Positions 16,972 to 26,046 of a DNA stretch of 64,000 bases are shown piece by piece; positions within the stretch are counted from its first letter, which is position 1, and every line of letters starts with the position of its first letter. A model generated the notes under the pieces. That model saw only the letters and a program-made list of their open reading frames with translations. It made no database searches and had not been told where the DNA came from. The position numbers and the translations under genes were made by a program. This stretch comes from Gammaproteobacteria bacterium (GTDB taxonomy: Bacteria > Pseudomonadota > Gammaproteobacteria > Enterobacterales > Kangiellaceae): positions 186,001 to 250,000 of the forward strand of contig JABXHY010000005.1 in the NCBI GenBank assembly GCA_013373375.1, in the 5' to 3' direction.

Positions 16972-16999
16972 TTGACTCAGGTTAAACCTAAAGTATTTT
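16972..16999 (+). promoter_or_regulatory. candidate aroE promoter with a palindrome in its spacer
   Basis: TTGACT (16972-16977) and TATTTT (16994-16999) sit 16 bases apart, about 40 bases upstream of aroE. The palindrome AGGTTAAACCT (16979-16989) fills much of the spacer, and a further TTAGGTTA copy lies at about 16960. This layout suits repression by a dimeric protein, but no regulator is known. Confidence 0.45.
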
Positions 17000-17039
17000 A
17001 AAACACTTTCAAAACTGCTTCAGGAAAAAACATAACAAC

Positions 17040-17837
17040 ATGAATAAAAAATGTGCAGTTATCGGCAACCCCATTGAACATAGCTTATCGCCTTATATTC
17101 ATTCAAAGTTTGCACAACAGTTCGAGATGGATTTAGTTTATGAAAAAATCCTGGCTACATCCGATACTTTTTCTACCGAGGTAGATTTCTTCTTTTCGGA
17201 CGGCGGAACCGGGCTTAATGTGACACTGCCTTTTAAACTTCAAGCTTATGAAATTTGCGACTCTTTGACTCCAGTCGCAAGTAGAGCTAAGTCAGTCAAC
17301 ACTCTTTTAAAAGACAAAAAGGGGCGCTTGATTGGCGACACCACTGATGGACAAGGGTTATTGAAAGATTTGCTAAGGCTAGGGCTGTCTCCCGAAAAAA
17401 ATTCAATTTTAATTCTGGGAGCGGGAGGCGCGGCTCGAGCTATTTTAGCAATGCTGCTCGATCATCCATGTCAACTTAAACTACTAAATCGAACCTATGA
17501 GAATGCAAGTCGATTGGTTAATGAGTTAAACGCGCAAGATAAAGTATTGCTTAACCAAGATTCATTCCAACCTGACCTAATCATCAATACTCTCAGCAAT
17601 AACGGGGCTGATTTTCTAGGCAGTGCAAACATCGACTTAAAACCCAACTGTTTTTTATACGATATCAGTTATGGTGAACGAGCGAGCAATACTTTAACTG
17701 CCGCAAAAAAATTAGGCATTAAACACTTTGCCGACGGTTGGGGTATGTTAGTGGAGCAAGCGGCTTTATCTTTTGAAGCATGGCACGGGCACAAACCCGA
17801 TACTGACTGGTTGATAACTCGAGGAGTGCCGACTTAA
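17040..17837 (+). CDS. aroE: shikimate dehydrogenase
   Basis: 265-residue enzyme of the shikimate pathway, reducing 3-dehydroshikimate to shikimate with NADPH. The substrate-binding segment NPIEHSLSP (about 10-18) and catalytic Lys66 in NVTLPFK are intact. The nucleotide-binding loop is ILGAGGAARAIL (about 122-133), and the ending GWGMLVEQAALSFEAWHG is typical. Convergent with yrdA; in E. coli the two are also neighbours. aroE is not next to tsaC here, unlike E. coli. Confidence 0.96.
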   Translation: MNKKCAVIGNPIEHSLSPYIHSKFAQQFEMDLVYEKILATSDTFSTEVDFFFSDGGTGLNVTLPFKLQAYEICDSLTPVASRAKSVNTLLKDKKGRLIGDTTDGQGLLKDLLRLGLSPEKNSILILGAGGAARAILAMLLDHPCQLKLLNRTYENASRLVNELNAQDKVLLNQDSFQPDLIINTLSNNGADFLGSANIDLKPNCFLYDISYGERASNTLTAAKKLGIKHFADGWGMLVEQAALSFEAWHGHKPDTDWLITRGVPT

Positions 17838-17913
17838 AACTCAAATCACCACTATAAATGACACTCTCAAGGAAATGAGAACTCAGAAAAGATCGTTAAG
17901 GAAACACTGCGCC

Positions 17914-18453
17914 TTATTTTGGATCCATCGCTAAATAACGATCCTTTAACTTTACATAATTGTCAGCTGAATATTTAAAAAAGGCTATTTCTTCTTCGGT
18001 CAATGCTCGAATTTTTCGAGCAGGTGAGCCGACCCACAAAAACCCGCCTTCCAACACTCGGCCTGGAGGAACCACACTGTTTGCACCTAAGACAACATTA
18101 GAGTTTATTTCTACATCATCCATGACGACAGAGCCCATGCCAATGAGTACCTCATTCGCAATTTTACAGCCGTGAAGCATCGCCTTGTGACCCACAGTAA
18201 CATCATCACCAATCTCAAGGCTGTGACCTTCTGGATTGTAGTGGCTGGCATGAGTCACATGACAGACAGCTCCATCCTGAATACTGCTTCGCGCACCAAC
18301 CGAAATTGCATGAACATCGCCTCTTAAAACCGCCATCGGCCAGATAGAGCTATCATCGCCAATTTTCACATTTCCGACCACAAGTGCCGTCGGGTCAACG
18401 AAAACGCGTTGGCCCAACTTGGGGGTCAGAAGTTCAAAAGGGCGAATATTCAT
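17914..18453 (-). CDS. yrdA: gamma-carbonic anhydrase family protein YrdA
   Basis: 179-residue left-handed beta-helix hexapeptide protein. The metal-binding His residues are present in CHVTHAS and DVTVGHKAMLHGC. It matches YrdA, which has the gamma-carbonic anhydrase fold, though activity in YrdA is doubtful. I start at ATG 18453, with GGA 8 bases upstream; an upstream TTG (18471) adds 6 residues and is less likely. Convergent with aroE. Confidence 0.9.
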   Translation of the reverse strand: MNIRPFELLTPKLGQRVFVDPTALVVGNVKIGDDSSIWPMAVLRGDVHAISVGARSSIQDGAVCHVTHASHYNPEGHSLEIGDDVTVGHKAMLHGCKIANEVLIGMGSVVMDDVEINSNVVLGANSVVPPGRVLEGGFLWVGSPARKIRALTEEEIAFFKYSADNYVKLKDRYLAMDPK

Positions 18454-18564
18454 ACCAGTATCCAAATTCAAATCTTAATGCGCGATTGTAACCTTTTACC
18501 GTGAAACAGCAAGTTTCTGGCGGCACCAATGGTTATGAAAAATTAACACTTAGCTGGTTTACCG

Positions 18565-18581
18565 CAATGCTTAGCGCATTG
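18565..18581 (-). repeat. short stem that brackets the gor stop codon
   Basis: CAATGC and GCATTG arms (perfect, 6 bp) have a 5-base loop that contains the stop codon of gor. No T-run follows, so it is not a standard terminator. It echoes the longer palindrome over the rho stop codon at 48695-48722. Confidence 0.4.
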
Positions 18582-19920
18582 TTACGAACTCTTCAGCAGA
18601 AGAAGGGTGAATCGCCACTGTGTTATCAAAATCGCTTTTAGTCGCCCCCATTTTGAGCGCAACAGCAAAACCTTGGAGCATTTCATCGGCTCCCATGCCA
18701 ATCACATGTATCCCGACAATTTTTTCTTCCTCGCCCACGCACACTAACTTCATCCGGGTGGCTTGTCGATGCTGAGTTACCGCACTGTACATGGCAGTAA
18801 AATTTGAATTATAAGTGGTAACCGAATCTTCGCCATGTTGAGCTTTGGCCTCTGCTTCAGTTAGACCAGCAGTGCCTATAGTGGGATGACTGAACACCAC
18901 CGTGGGTACATTTTCATAATCCAAATGCTCGTCTGTTTTGCCATTAAAAAGTCGCTCAGACAATCTCCTGCCCGCCGCAACAGCAACAGGAGTAAGTGCC
19001 AAACGCCCGGTATTATCGCCAACAGCGTAAATGTTCGGGACATTTGTATTTTGGAATTTATCCGTTGGAATGAAGCCTTTTGCGTCAACATTAACACCAG
19101 CGTTTTCCAGTCGAAGTCCATCGGTAAGCGGAGCTCGACCAATTGCCCAGATAACCTCGTCCACAGGCCCTATAATATTGCCACTGGTGGTTGTTATTTC
19201 TATGCCGTCAGGTGTTTCGGTTAACTTTTGAGGCTCACTCAATAAATGCACATTTAGACCTGACTCTTTCATGATTTCGAGCAACGTATCCGACAGCACA
19301 GGCTCAAATGTTCTCAACGGTTTATCTTTCCGCAAAACCAAATGTGTTTCGCTGCCCAGCTCATGAAGTACGCCTGCGATTTCGACTGCTATATAACCCG
19401 CGCCGACTACCGCAACGCGTTTGGGTTGTTCAGTAAAGGCAAAAAATCCATCCGAGTCGGTACCCAATTCAGCTCCAGGAATAGCCGGAATCTCCGGAGT
19501 TCCGCCAGTTGCAATAAGGATGTGCTCGGCGGTGTAAGTTTGTCCTTCAACTTCTACCGTATGCGAATCGACAAATTGCGCAAAGCCTTTGATCACAGTC
19601 ACGTTATTCTTGCTAAGCACATTGTCGTACGACTTATGAATTCTTTGAATGTAAGCATCTCGACTGCTGATTAATTGACTCCAAGAAAAACTTTTTTGCT
19701 CCAACTCAAAGCCATAATCAGACGCAAATTTAATTGCTTCGGCAATATGAGCACCGAACCACATGACTTTTTTCGGTACACATCCCACGTTAACGCAAGT
19801 TCCACCTAAAGCATTGGCTTCAATTATGGCGCATTTTTTTCCATACATTGCGGCTCTATTGGCCGATGCAATTCCGCCGCTGCCACCACCAATTGCGATA
19901 TAATCAAAATCATATTTCAA
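18571..19920 (-). CDS. gor: glutathione-disulfide reductase
   Basis: 449-residue NADPH-dependent flavoenzyme that keeps glutathione reduced in the cytoplasm. FAD motif GGGSGG (11-16), redox pair Cys42/Cys47 in [18 protein letters not shown] site [13 protein letters not shown] and the catalytic C-terminal HPSSAEEF (His about 438) are all present, in the usual order. The start is TTG, with a GAGAG site 7 bases upstream; no alternative ATG exists near the N-terminus. Single gene, divergent from prlC. Confidence 0.95.
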   Translation of the reverse strand: MKYDFDYIAIGGGSGGIASANRAAMYGKKCAIIEANALGGTCVNVGCVPKKVMWFGAHIAEAIKFASDYGFELEQKSFSWSQLISSRDAYIQRIHKSYDNVLSKNNVTVIKGFAQFVDSHTVEVEGQTYTAEHILIATGGTPEIPAIPGAELGTDSDGFFAFTEQPKRVAVVGAGYIAVEIAGVLHELGSETHLVLRKDKPLRTFEPVLSDTLLEIMKESGLNVHLLSEPQKLTETPDGIEITTTSGNIIGPVDEVIWAIGRAPLTDGLRLENAGVNVDAKGFIPTDKFQNTNVPNIYAVGDNTGRLALTPVAVAAGRRLSERLFNGKTDEHLDYENVPTVVFSHPTIGTAGLTEAEAKAQHGEDSVTTYNSNFTAMYSAVTQHRQATRMKLVCVGEEEKIVGIHVIGMGADEMLQGFAVALKMGATKSDFDNTVAIHPSSAEEFVTMR

Positions 19921-20054
19921 AGTAAATCTCTCTTAACCGTCATCACGCTTGTTATTTATTAATTCGCCCATAGTAAAAGGTTTTCGGTAGCAATTTAAGT
20001 CAATACTGCCTAATTTATTATGAGTTTTATCGATTACACATTTAGGATTCGTCA

Positions 20055-22133
20055 ATGACAGACTCAAACTTCAACGCCTCAGATAACTCGAGTAACAATC
20101 CGCTACTCTCAACTTACGATCTAGCGCCTTTTTCAGAAATAAAGCCTGAGTATATAGAGCCCGCAATCAAACAGACACTTGAGTGGGCTAAGTCTGAAAT
20201 TGAAAATCTTCTTAAAAACAATACCCAGTTTACTTGGGAAAACCTGATGCAGCCAATTGAAGCATTAGGTAATGTCTTGGATAAGCGTTGGTCGCCTGTA
20301 TCACACATCAATTCTGTTACCAATTCGGATGAGATTCGAAATGCCTATGATGCTTGTTTACCTTTGCTATCCGAGTACAGCACCTGGCTAGGTCAAAACA
20401 AAGTCTTGTTCGAAGCTGTTCAACAACTTTATAACGATCGCGACAAACTTAATCTTGATTCAACTCAGGAGAAAATTCTTGCTGATGAGTTAAGAGACTT
20501 TCGCCTGGCAGGAGTGGCATTGCCTGACGATAAAAAAGCAAGATACGGAGAAATACAGCGTCGATTATCTGAACTTTCATCAAAATATGAGCAAAATGTA
20601 CTTGATGCGACTATGTCCTGGGAAAAGCACTTTGTAGATGCGTCTGAATTATCGGGACTGCCAGAGTCAGTATTGGGATTAATTGAACAAAATGCAAAAA
20701 ATGCAGGCAAGTCTGGTTATCTGCTAAATCTTGAATTTCCCTGTTATTACGGCGTGATCAGTTATGCAGATAATCGAGACTTACGACAAGAAGTTTATCG
20801 AGCCTATTCGACACGAGCATCGGAACTGAGTGATTCAGCAAAGTACGATAATCTGCCAATCATGAATGAAATTCTGGCACTGCGACTCGAGCTTGCTCAA
20901 ATCCTAGGTTTTTCAAATTACGCCGAGCTGTCGATCGCTTCAAAAATGGCCGAAGCACCTAAGCAAATTTTAGATTTTTTGAGTGACCTTGCAGATAAAT
21001 CAAAACCGCAAGCCCAACAAGAACTCGGAGATTTAAAAGAGTTTGCAAAAACCCAACTCAACATAAATGATCTACAAGCATGGGATGTTGCCTACACCAG
21101 TGAAAAACTCAAACAACACAAATACGCCGTGTCGCAAGAAGAACTGCGACCTTACTTTCCTGTGAAACAAGTTCAAAAGGGTTTGTTTAATATTACCGAA
21201 CAGTTATTCGGAGTGCAGGTAAAAGAGATTACCGATCAGGTAAATAAGTGGCACCAAGACGTTCAATTATTTGAACTTCAAGATTCCAATGGTGAACAGA
21301 TTGCACGATTTTATGTTGACCTATTTGCTCGTTCAAGAAAGCGTGGTGGAGCCTGGATGGCAGACTATTGCAGTCGCTTTATTTTGCCAGACGGAGGTCA
21401 ACAAAAACCCGTTGCGTTTTTAACCTGTAATTTTAATCCTCCTGTCGGCAACAAACCTGCATTATTAACGCACGACGAAGTGGTCACATTGTTTCACGAA
21501 TTTGGTCACGGTTTACATCATATGCTGACGAAAGTGAATTACCTAAGTGCCAGTGGTATTCATGGAGTTGAATGGGACGCTGTTGAGCTACCCAGTCAGT
21601 TTATGGAAAATTTTTGTTATGAAAAAGAAGGACTGCAAGTCATTTCCGGTCATTATGAAACAGGGGAACCCCTTCCCGATGATTTACGAGACAAACTGCA
21701 AGCGGCAAAAAACTTTCAGTCAGCAATGATGATGGTAAGACAACTCGAATTTTCGATATTTGATTTGCACATTCACTCTAACGACAACCCTGCAAAACCT
21801 GTCGATATTCAAACAGTGCTCGATACTGTGCGTAGTAATGTCGCAGTGATTACGCCACCGCAGTGGAACCGTTTTCAAAATTCATTTTCTCATATTTTTG
21901 CTGGTGGCTATTCTGCAGGTTATTACAGCTACAAATGGGCAGAAGTATTGAGTGCCGATGCGTTTAGTAAGTTTGAAGAAGACGGCATTTTCAGTCGTGA
22001 AAGTGGCGAAGCATTCAAACAGCATATATTGGAAAAGGGCGGCTCACAACCTGCGATGGAGTTATTTAAAAACTTTCGCGGTCGTGAACCAAGTATTGAG
22101 CCCTTGTTACGACATTCAGGCATTGCGGCTTAA
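20055..22133 (+). CDS. prlC: oligopeptidase A
   Basis: 692-residue M3 family zinc peptidase that degrades short peptides and signal peptides in the cytoplasm. The zinc motif is HEFGH (His481-His485), and a further Glu ligand lies in the following helix (SQFMENFCYE). Length and domain pattern match E. coli PrlC. Good ribosome site AGGA, 7 bases upstream. Its transcript ends at a strong terminator, so it is a single-gene unit. Confidence 0.95.
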   Translation: MTDSNFNASDNSSNNPLLSTYDLAPFSEIKPEYIEPAIKQTLEWAKSEIENLLKNNTQFTWENLMQPIEALGNVLDKRWSPVSHINSVTNSDEIRNAYDACLPLLSEYSTWLGQNKVLFEAVQQLYNDRDKLNLDSTQEKILADELRDFRLAGVALPDDKKARYGEIQRRLSELSSKYEQNVLDATMSWEKHFVDASELSGLPESVLGLIEQNAKNAGKSGYLLNLEFPCYYGVISYADNRDLRQEVYRAYSTRASELSDSAKYDNLPIMNEILALRLELAQILGFSNYAELSIASKMAEAPKQILDFLSDLADKSKPQAQQELGDLKEFAKTQLNINDLQAWDVAYTSEKLKQHKYAVSQEELRPYFPVKQVQKGLFNITEQLFGVQVKEITDQVNKWHQDVQLFELQDSNGEQIARFYVDLFARSRKRGGAWMADYCSRFILPDGGQQKPVAFLTCNFNPPVGNKPALLTHDEVVTLFHEFGHGLHHMLTKVNYLSASGIHGVEWDAVELPSQFMENFCYEKEGLQVISGHYETGEPLPDDLRDKLQAAKNFQSAMMMVRQLEFSIFDLHIHSNDNPAKPVDIQTVLDTVRSNVAVITPPQWNRFQNSFSHIFAGGYSAGYYSYKWAEVLSADAFSKFEEDGIFSRESGEAFKQHILEKGGSQPAMELFKNFRGREPSIEPLLRHSGIAA

Positions 22134-22166
22134 ACTATCCATTTACCTTATAACCTAAGGTCAGCT

Positions 22167-22198
22167 AAAAAGGCTCTCGCCATTGGTGGAGCCTTTTT
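22167..22198 (+). terminator. intrinsic terminator of prlC
   Basis: AAAAAGGCTC pairs with GAGCCTTTTT, and the loop can itself pair (CGCC with GGTG). The T-run of the right arm serves as the release tract. It lies 34 bases after prlC and before the FGGY kinase gene. Confidence 0.88.
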
Positions 22199-22240
22199 GC
22201 TATGCTCAAAATAATTTAAAAATGGCATGACCAGCGCGCA

Positions 22241-23821
22241 ATGAGCGTATCAAATAACTCTGACACAGCAATAAATAGTAAAGATAAACTTTTGCTTGCG
22301 ATCGATTGCGGAACTCAATCTGTTAGAGCACTAGTATTCGATCGTAACGGAAACTTGCTTGCAAAAAGCCAAGTGGCCCTTGATAACTACTTTAGTGACA
22401 ACCCAGGATGGATTGAACAACATGGACATTTTTTTTGGGACTCACTTTGTCGCGTATGCCAAAAGCTTTGGCAGCAAAAGGTAATTTCTCCATCGAGTAT
22501 TTGTGGTGTTTCAGTTACCACCCAAAGAGCAACCGTACTGTATGTCGATCAAAAAGGCGAACCATTAAGACCTGCGATAACCTGGATGGATCAAAGACGT
22601 GCCACCATAGTTCCAACTTTGCCATTGTATTGGCGTTTAGTATTTAAAGTTGCGGGTGTGTCCGATACTGTTAATGAGTTTATGCAAGATGCCGAAATTA
22701 ACTGGATGCGACAACATCAACCTGATGTTCTGTCCAGAGCTCATAAGTGCTTGCTGTTGTCCGGTTATTTTCATTTCCACTTAAGTGGCGAGTTTAAAGA
22801 TTCTATTGGTGCTCAAGTCGGTTATCTTCCTTTCGACTATAAAAAACAACGATGGGCTAACATTAATTCATGGAAAAGTAAGGCCTGTCCCATTCCAAAA
22901 GATCTTTTACCCGAACTTGTCACTGTTGGTGAAACACTAGGAAAAGTCACAAAGTCGGCTGCCCAACAAACCGGTCTTCCTGAAGGCTTACCAATTGTTG
23001 CTTCAGCCGCTGATAAAGCATGCGAAACACTCGGTTGTGGCTTATTAAATGAGAGTGTTGGACAGGTCAGTTACGGCACCACAGCTACTTTTAATGTTGT
23101 AACCAAAAAGTATCGCGAGCCAATGCGTTACCTTCCTCCTTACCCATCTGCAATACCCGCTCACTACACCTGTGAGTACCAAATTCACCGTGGGTTTTGG
23201 ATGGTTAGTTGGTTTAAAGATCAATTTGCTCACCAAGAATCCAGTGAGGCTGCTCTTCGTGAACTTTCAACGGAAACACTACTCGATCAACAAGCCGCAA
23301 ATATTGATCCGGGTGCAAATGGGCTAATGCTTCAACCGTATTGGAGCCCAGGCGTCCGATATCCTGGTCCAGAAGCAAGAGGTGCAATAATAGGTTTTAC
23401 AGACGCTCACACCAAAGCCCATATTTACCGAGCATTACTTGAAGGGATCGCTTTTGGGTTACGCCATGGTAAAGAAAAAATGGAGCGTCGAAATCGCTTA
23501 GCTATTCAACAAATTTTCGTCTCTGGCGGAGGGTCGCAAAGTTCAACGGCTTTACAAATCACGGCGGATATTTTTAATTTACCTGTGATTCGCCCAAAAA
23601 CATTCGAGACCTCTGGATTAGGTGCGGCAATTAATATTGCGGTTAATCAACAATTATTCCCAAATTATGCAAGTGCTATAGAGAGTATGTGTCATTTCGA
23701 ACAACCGATTATGCCGAAGCAAGAAAACGTAAAACTTTACGACTCAATGTACCATGGCGTTTATCGTAAGCTTTATCGTCGGTTGGCGCCTCTTTATAAA
23801 ATTATGCATAAGCTCTTCTAA
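22241..23821 (+). CDS. FGGY family carbohydrate kinase, substrate unknown
   Basis: 526-residue kinase of the FGGY (ribulokinase/xylulokinase/glycerol kinase) family. The phosphate-1 motif IDCGTQSVRALVFD lies near residue 18; TWMDQRRATI and SAADKACETLGCG (with the catalytic Asp) follow, then the second FGGY half with FVSGGGSQSSTALQITADI. No sugar transporter, isomerase or regulator is nearby, so the substrate is open. Sequence details do not fit glycerol kinase or XylB well. Confidence 0.85.
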   Translation: MSVSNNSDTAINSKDKLLLAIDCGTQSVRALVFDRNGNLLAKSQVALDNYFSDNPGWIEQHGHFFWDSLCRVCQKLWQQKVISPSSICGVSVTTQRATVLYVDQKGEPLRPAITWMDQRRATIVPTLPLYWRLVFKVAGVSDTVNEFMQDAEINWMRQHQPDVLSRAHKCLLLSGYFHFHLSGEFKDSIGAQVGYLPFDYKKQRWANINSWKSKACPIPKDLLPELVTVGETLGKVTKSAAQQTGLPEGLPIVASAADKACETLGCGLLNESVGQVSYGTTATFNVVTKKYREPMRYLPPYPSAIPAHYTCEYQIHRGFWMVSWFKDQFAHQESSEAALRELSTETLLDQQAANIDPGANGLMLQPYWSPGVRYPGPEARGAIIGFTDAHTKAHIYRALLEGIAFGLRHGKEKMERRNRLAIQQIFVSGGGSQSSTALQITADIFNLPVIRPKTFETSGLGAAINIAVNQQLFPNYASAIESMCHFEQPIMPKQENVKLYDSMYHGVYRKLYRRLAPLYKIMHKLF

Positions 23822-23844
23822 CAGACTAGCTATAAAAGCCGCCT

Positions 23845-24300
23845 TTATTTTTTTGGTTTATGCCTTGCTAACCAGCTATCCAATTGATTGCCAAATGCCA
23901 TTCGATCCTTTTGATTGAGTGGACTGGGTCCGCCAGAGTGCATACCACTAGCACGTAACGTCTCATTAAAATCTCGCATCATTAACCGTTGACGGACATT
24001 ATTAGAGTTGAGCCATTCTCCTCTAGGCGTCAAAACGAAAACTGCTTTCTCTACCAGCTCTGCTGCTAGCGGAATATCTTGGGTTATCACAAGATCACCA
24101 GCATTACTGCGATTGACTATTTCGTTATCGGCGACATCGTAACCTGCCATGACTTGTATCGACTTTAAGAGTGGAGAGTTTGGCAAAGAAATTGATTGAT
24201 TGGCCACAAACAAACATTCGGTTTGTGTGCGAATGGCCGCTCGACAGATGATATCTTTTATTGGACGCGGACACGCGTCAGCGTCAACCCAGATAGTCAT
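23845..24300 (-). CDS. yaiI: YaiI/YqxD family protein (UPF0178)
   Basis: 151 residues. WVDADACPRPIKDII at the start and NAGDLVITQDIPLAAELVEK in the middle are hallmark segments of the UPF0178 group, which has a PIN-like nuclease fold with conserved Asp residues. No activity is established. Its ATG overlaps the stop of the DUF3820 gene by 4 bases, so the two are coupled. Confidence 0.92.
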   Translation of the reverse strand: MTIWVDADACPRPIKDIICRAAIRTQTECLFVANQSISLPNSPLLKSIQVMAGYDVADNEIVNRSNAGDLVITQDIPLAAELVEKAVFVLTPRGEWLNSNNVRQRLMMRDFNETLRASGMHSGGPSPLNQKDRMAFGNQLDSWLARHKPKK

Positions 24301-24545
24301 GAAATTCCCTTGGTTGAATTTGGTGCAGTCGAATCAGCTGAATGCAGTAGAGGTTTTAGCATTGCTTCTAGCCCATTTAATTTGACCTCATAGATCAGTG
24401 CCAGCTGACGGCCAAGTTTGGAGTTCGGAAAACCCTTTTGTTGAAACCAGACCAAGTACGGCTCTGGCAATTCCAACAACTTACGTCCCTGATATTTACC
24501 AAATGGCATGACTTGATTAATCGCTTGTTTTAACTCTTCAGACAT
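24297..24545 (-). CDS. DUF3820 family small protein
   Basis: 82 residues. FGKYQGRKLLELPEPYLVWF at about 15-34 is the signature of DUF3820, also named QSregVF_b after a quorum-regulated virulence factor in Pseudomonas. The protein is cytoplasmic; function is unknown. It is upstream of yaiI with a 4-base overlap. Confidence 0.88.
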   Translation of the reverse strand: MSEELKQAINQVMPFGKYQGRKLLELPEPYLVWFQQKGFPNSKLGRQLALIYEVKLNGLEAMLKPLLHSADSTAPNSTKGIS

Positions 24546-24601
24546 AACGTCAAACCAGCTTCTTGTTCAGACTTCGGTGGGATTTAACACTTAATACCCG
24601 G

Positions 24602-24607
24602 TATAAT
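24602..24607 (+). promoter_or_regulatory. consensus -10 box, promoter of the small membrane protein
   Basis: TATAAT is exact and lies 33 bases before the start codon at 24641. No matching -35 was found at usual spacing, so the promoter may be weak or activator-dependent. Confidence 0.45.
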
Positions 24608-24640
24608 GCAACTGTTCATCGAAAAATAAGACGTTCTTTT

Positions 24641-24970
24641 ATGACACCTGAAGAGTTTAGCAACTGGGGAATTTTATTCGCTATTAGCGCAGCGGCAGCA
24701 GCACTAGCCCTTGGACTAATCGTTTTTTATTCTATGATTCATGACAAAAAGGCCGGCATTCCAATTATCGTTGGGTTTGTTCTTGCGGGCATCGGCAAAG
24801 CAGCGAAGTATTATTTGTTATCAACTATTGCCGTTATTTTAATGCTTCCTATGGTTGCTTACTTCAGTTTTCGACACTGGAAAAAGCCCGTTATCTGGAT
24901 AAATTGGTTAGTATTTCTCATTGCAGCACCCATTGCTTATTACAGCTATCAAGTAATGTATATTCACTAA
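24641..24970 (+). CDS. small integral membrane protein, unknown function
   Basis: 109 residues from ATG 24641. The frame also stays open 78 bases upstream but that part is basic and overlaps the promoter. At least three hydrophobic helices are seen (about 10-30, 42-60, 64-80 and 88-105), so it is an inner-membrane protein. I do not recognise the family. It is divergent from the DUF3820/yaiI pair and convergent with the DUF1801 gene. Confidence 0.7.
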   Translation: MTPEEFSNWGILFAISAAAAALALGLIVFYSMIHDKKAGIPIIVGFVLAGIGKAAKYYLLSTIAVILMLPMVAYFSFRHWKKPVIWINWLVFLIAAPIAYYSYQVMYIH

Positions 24971-24980
24971 AAGAGTCACA

Positions 24981-25400
24981 CTAATCGGGGTACTTTTGTC
25001 TCATATACTCAAGCGACGCTTCAATCAGCTCAATAAGACATGATTGATCGATATCGTCTAACGACTTTATGTATAAGCAAGATTTTCCCGTTTTAAAACG
25101 CCCCAATCCCTTTAATAATTTTTTATGCTGTTCCAATCCTGACATTATATAAATCGTTAAATCGTTTTTTCTTGCAGCAAATCCTGTACGCATCCAGTCA
25201 CCCTCGCGACCAGAAGCGTATTGGTATCGATAGGTACCGAATCCAACTATTGAGCTACCCCACATTATTGGAGGCTGGCCCGTTAACTTATTAAGTAGAT
25301 CGCATATTTCAATGGCGTCTTCTCGGCGGCCTTCGGGCTTTATCCGACTCAAATATTCGTCGACGCTATTATCATTAGGTTGTGTTTTGTTAGTGGACAT
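24981..25400 (-). CDS. DUF1801 domain protein
   Basis: 139 residues matching the DUF1801 (YdhG/YjhX-like) fold. GFGTYRYQYASGREGDWM and FAARKNDLTIYIM are signature segments, and GKSCLYIKSLDDID closes the domain. Members are small, soluble and of unknown function, distantly like a frataxin-type fold. Monocistronic by appearance, convergent with the preceding membrane protein. Confidence 0.85.
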   Translation of the reverse strand: MSTNKTQPNDNSVDEYLSRIKPEGRREDAIEICDLLNKLTGQPPIMWGSSIVGFGTYRYQYASGREGDWMRTGFAARKNDLTIYIMSGLEQHKKLLKGLGRFKTGKSCLYIKSLDDIDQSCLIELIEASLEYMRQKYPD

Positions 25401-25469
25401 GAAATGAATGCTCTAACCCTTATAACCTTCACATTTAAATCATTCGCTCAGTGAAAATACTATAGGCAT

Positions 25470-25494
25470 AAAAAAGGCGAGAATAAACTCGCCC
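25470..25494 (-). terminator. intrinsic terminator of the 107-residue membrane gene
   Basis: GGCGAG and CTCGCC are perfect 6-bp arms around a 6-base loop; six A on the plus-strand left side give a T-run on the minus strand. It lies about 55 bases after the stop of the gene at 25551. Confidence 0.85.
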
Positions 25495-25550
25495 TGAAAC
25501 ATCTTATTATTTTAAATTATTGTTATTACTGAATTTATCTACCTATTCGT

Positions 25551-25874
25551 TCAGGCTCGCTCAAAAACGCGCTGATAAAATTCACTCTCACTGCGTGGCA
25601 TGAATAGCATTTTGATTGAAACGGATACCATCATTGTCCCAACAGTGATAGCCAGCGCAACCAACCAAACCTGAGTCATCCACACATAAATAATTTCTGC
25701 AACCAACACGCTTAAAGCAATTAACATAAGACCTTGCAACCAACGCGGCGCAGTCATTAAGTTTGCTTTTGCCTCTAAGCGAGATTGATTTAAATACTCA
25801 AAGCCCCCGCGAAAACCTTGATAAAGAGCCATTATGCTCGCGGCGACCGCAACTGCGATAATTGTGTCGAGCAT
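25551..25874 (-). CDS. small membrane protein, unknown function
   Basis: 107 residues with hydrophobic segments at about 2-17, 46-66 and 70-92 and a basic/acidic C-terminal tail (MPRSESEFYQRVFERA). I do not recognise it. An AGGTAGGA purine stretch precedes ATG. It has its own downstream terminator and is separated from pbpC by 172 bases, in which I see no gene. Confidence 0.65.
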   Translation of the reverse strand: MLDTIIAVAVAASIMALYQGFRGGFEYLNQSRLEAKANLMTAPRWLQGLMLIALSVLVAEIIYVWMTQVWLVALAITVGTMMVSVSIKMLFMPRSESEFYQRVFERA

Positions 25875-26046
25875 TTCCTACCTCATTCTATTAATTTACT
25901 TATTTTTATGTACGACTGAAATTATCAAAATTCGTTATTAAAACAATGGTTTTTAATTCACGTTAAATAAATGTCTCATATAATGATATAAATCAATAGG
26001 TTAGCTTAAATAGCAAGTTTCAATATCGTTGCAGTGCAATATTTGA

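Noticed and set aside
19342-19674. 110-codon frame antisense to gor
   Set aside because: gor is intact and motif-complete; this frame shows no family features.
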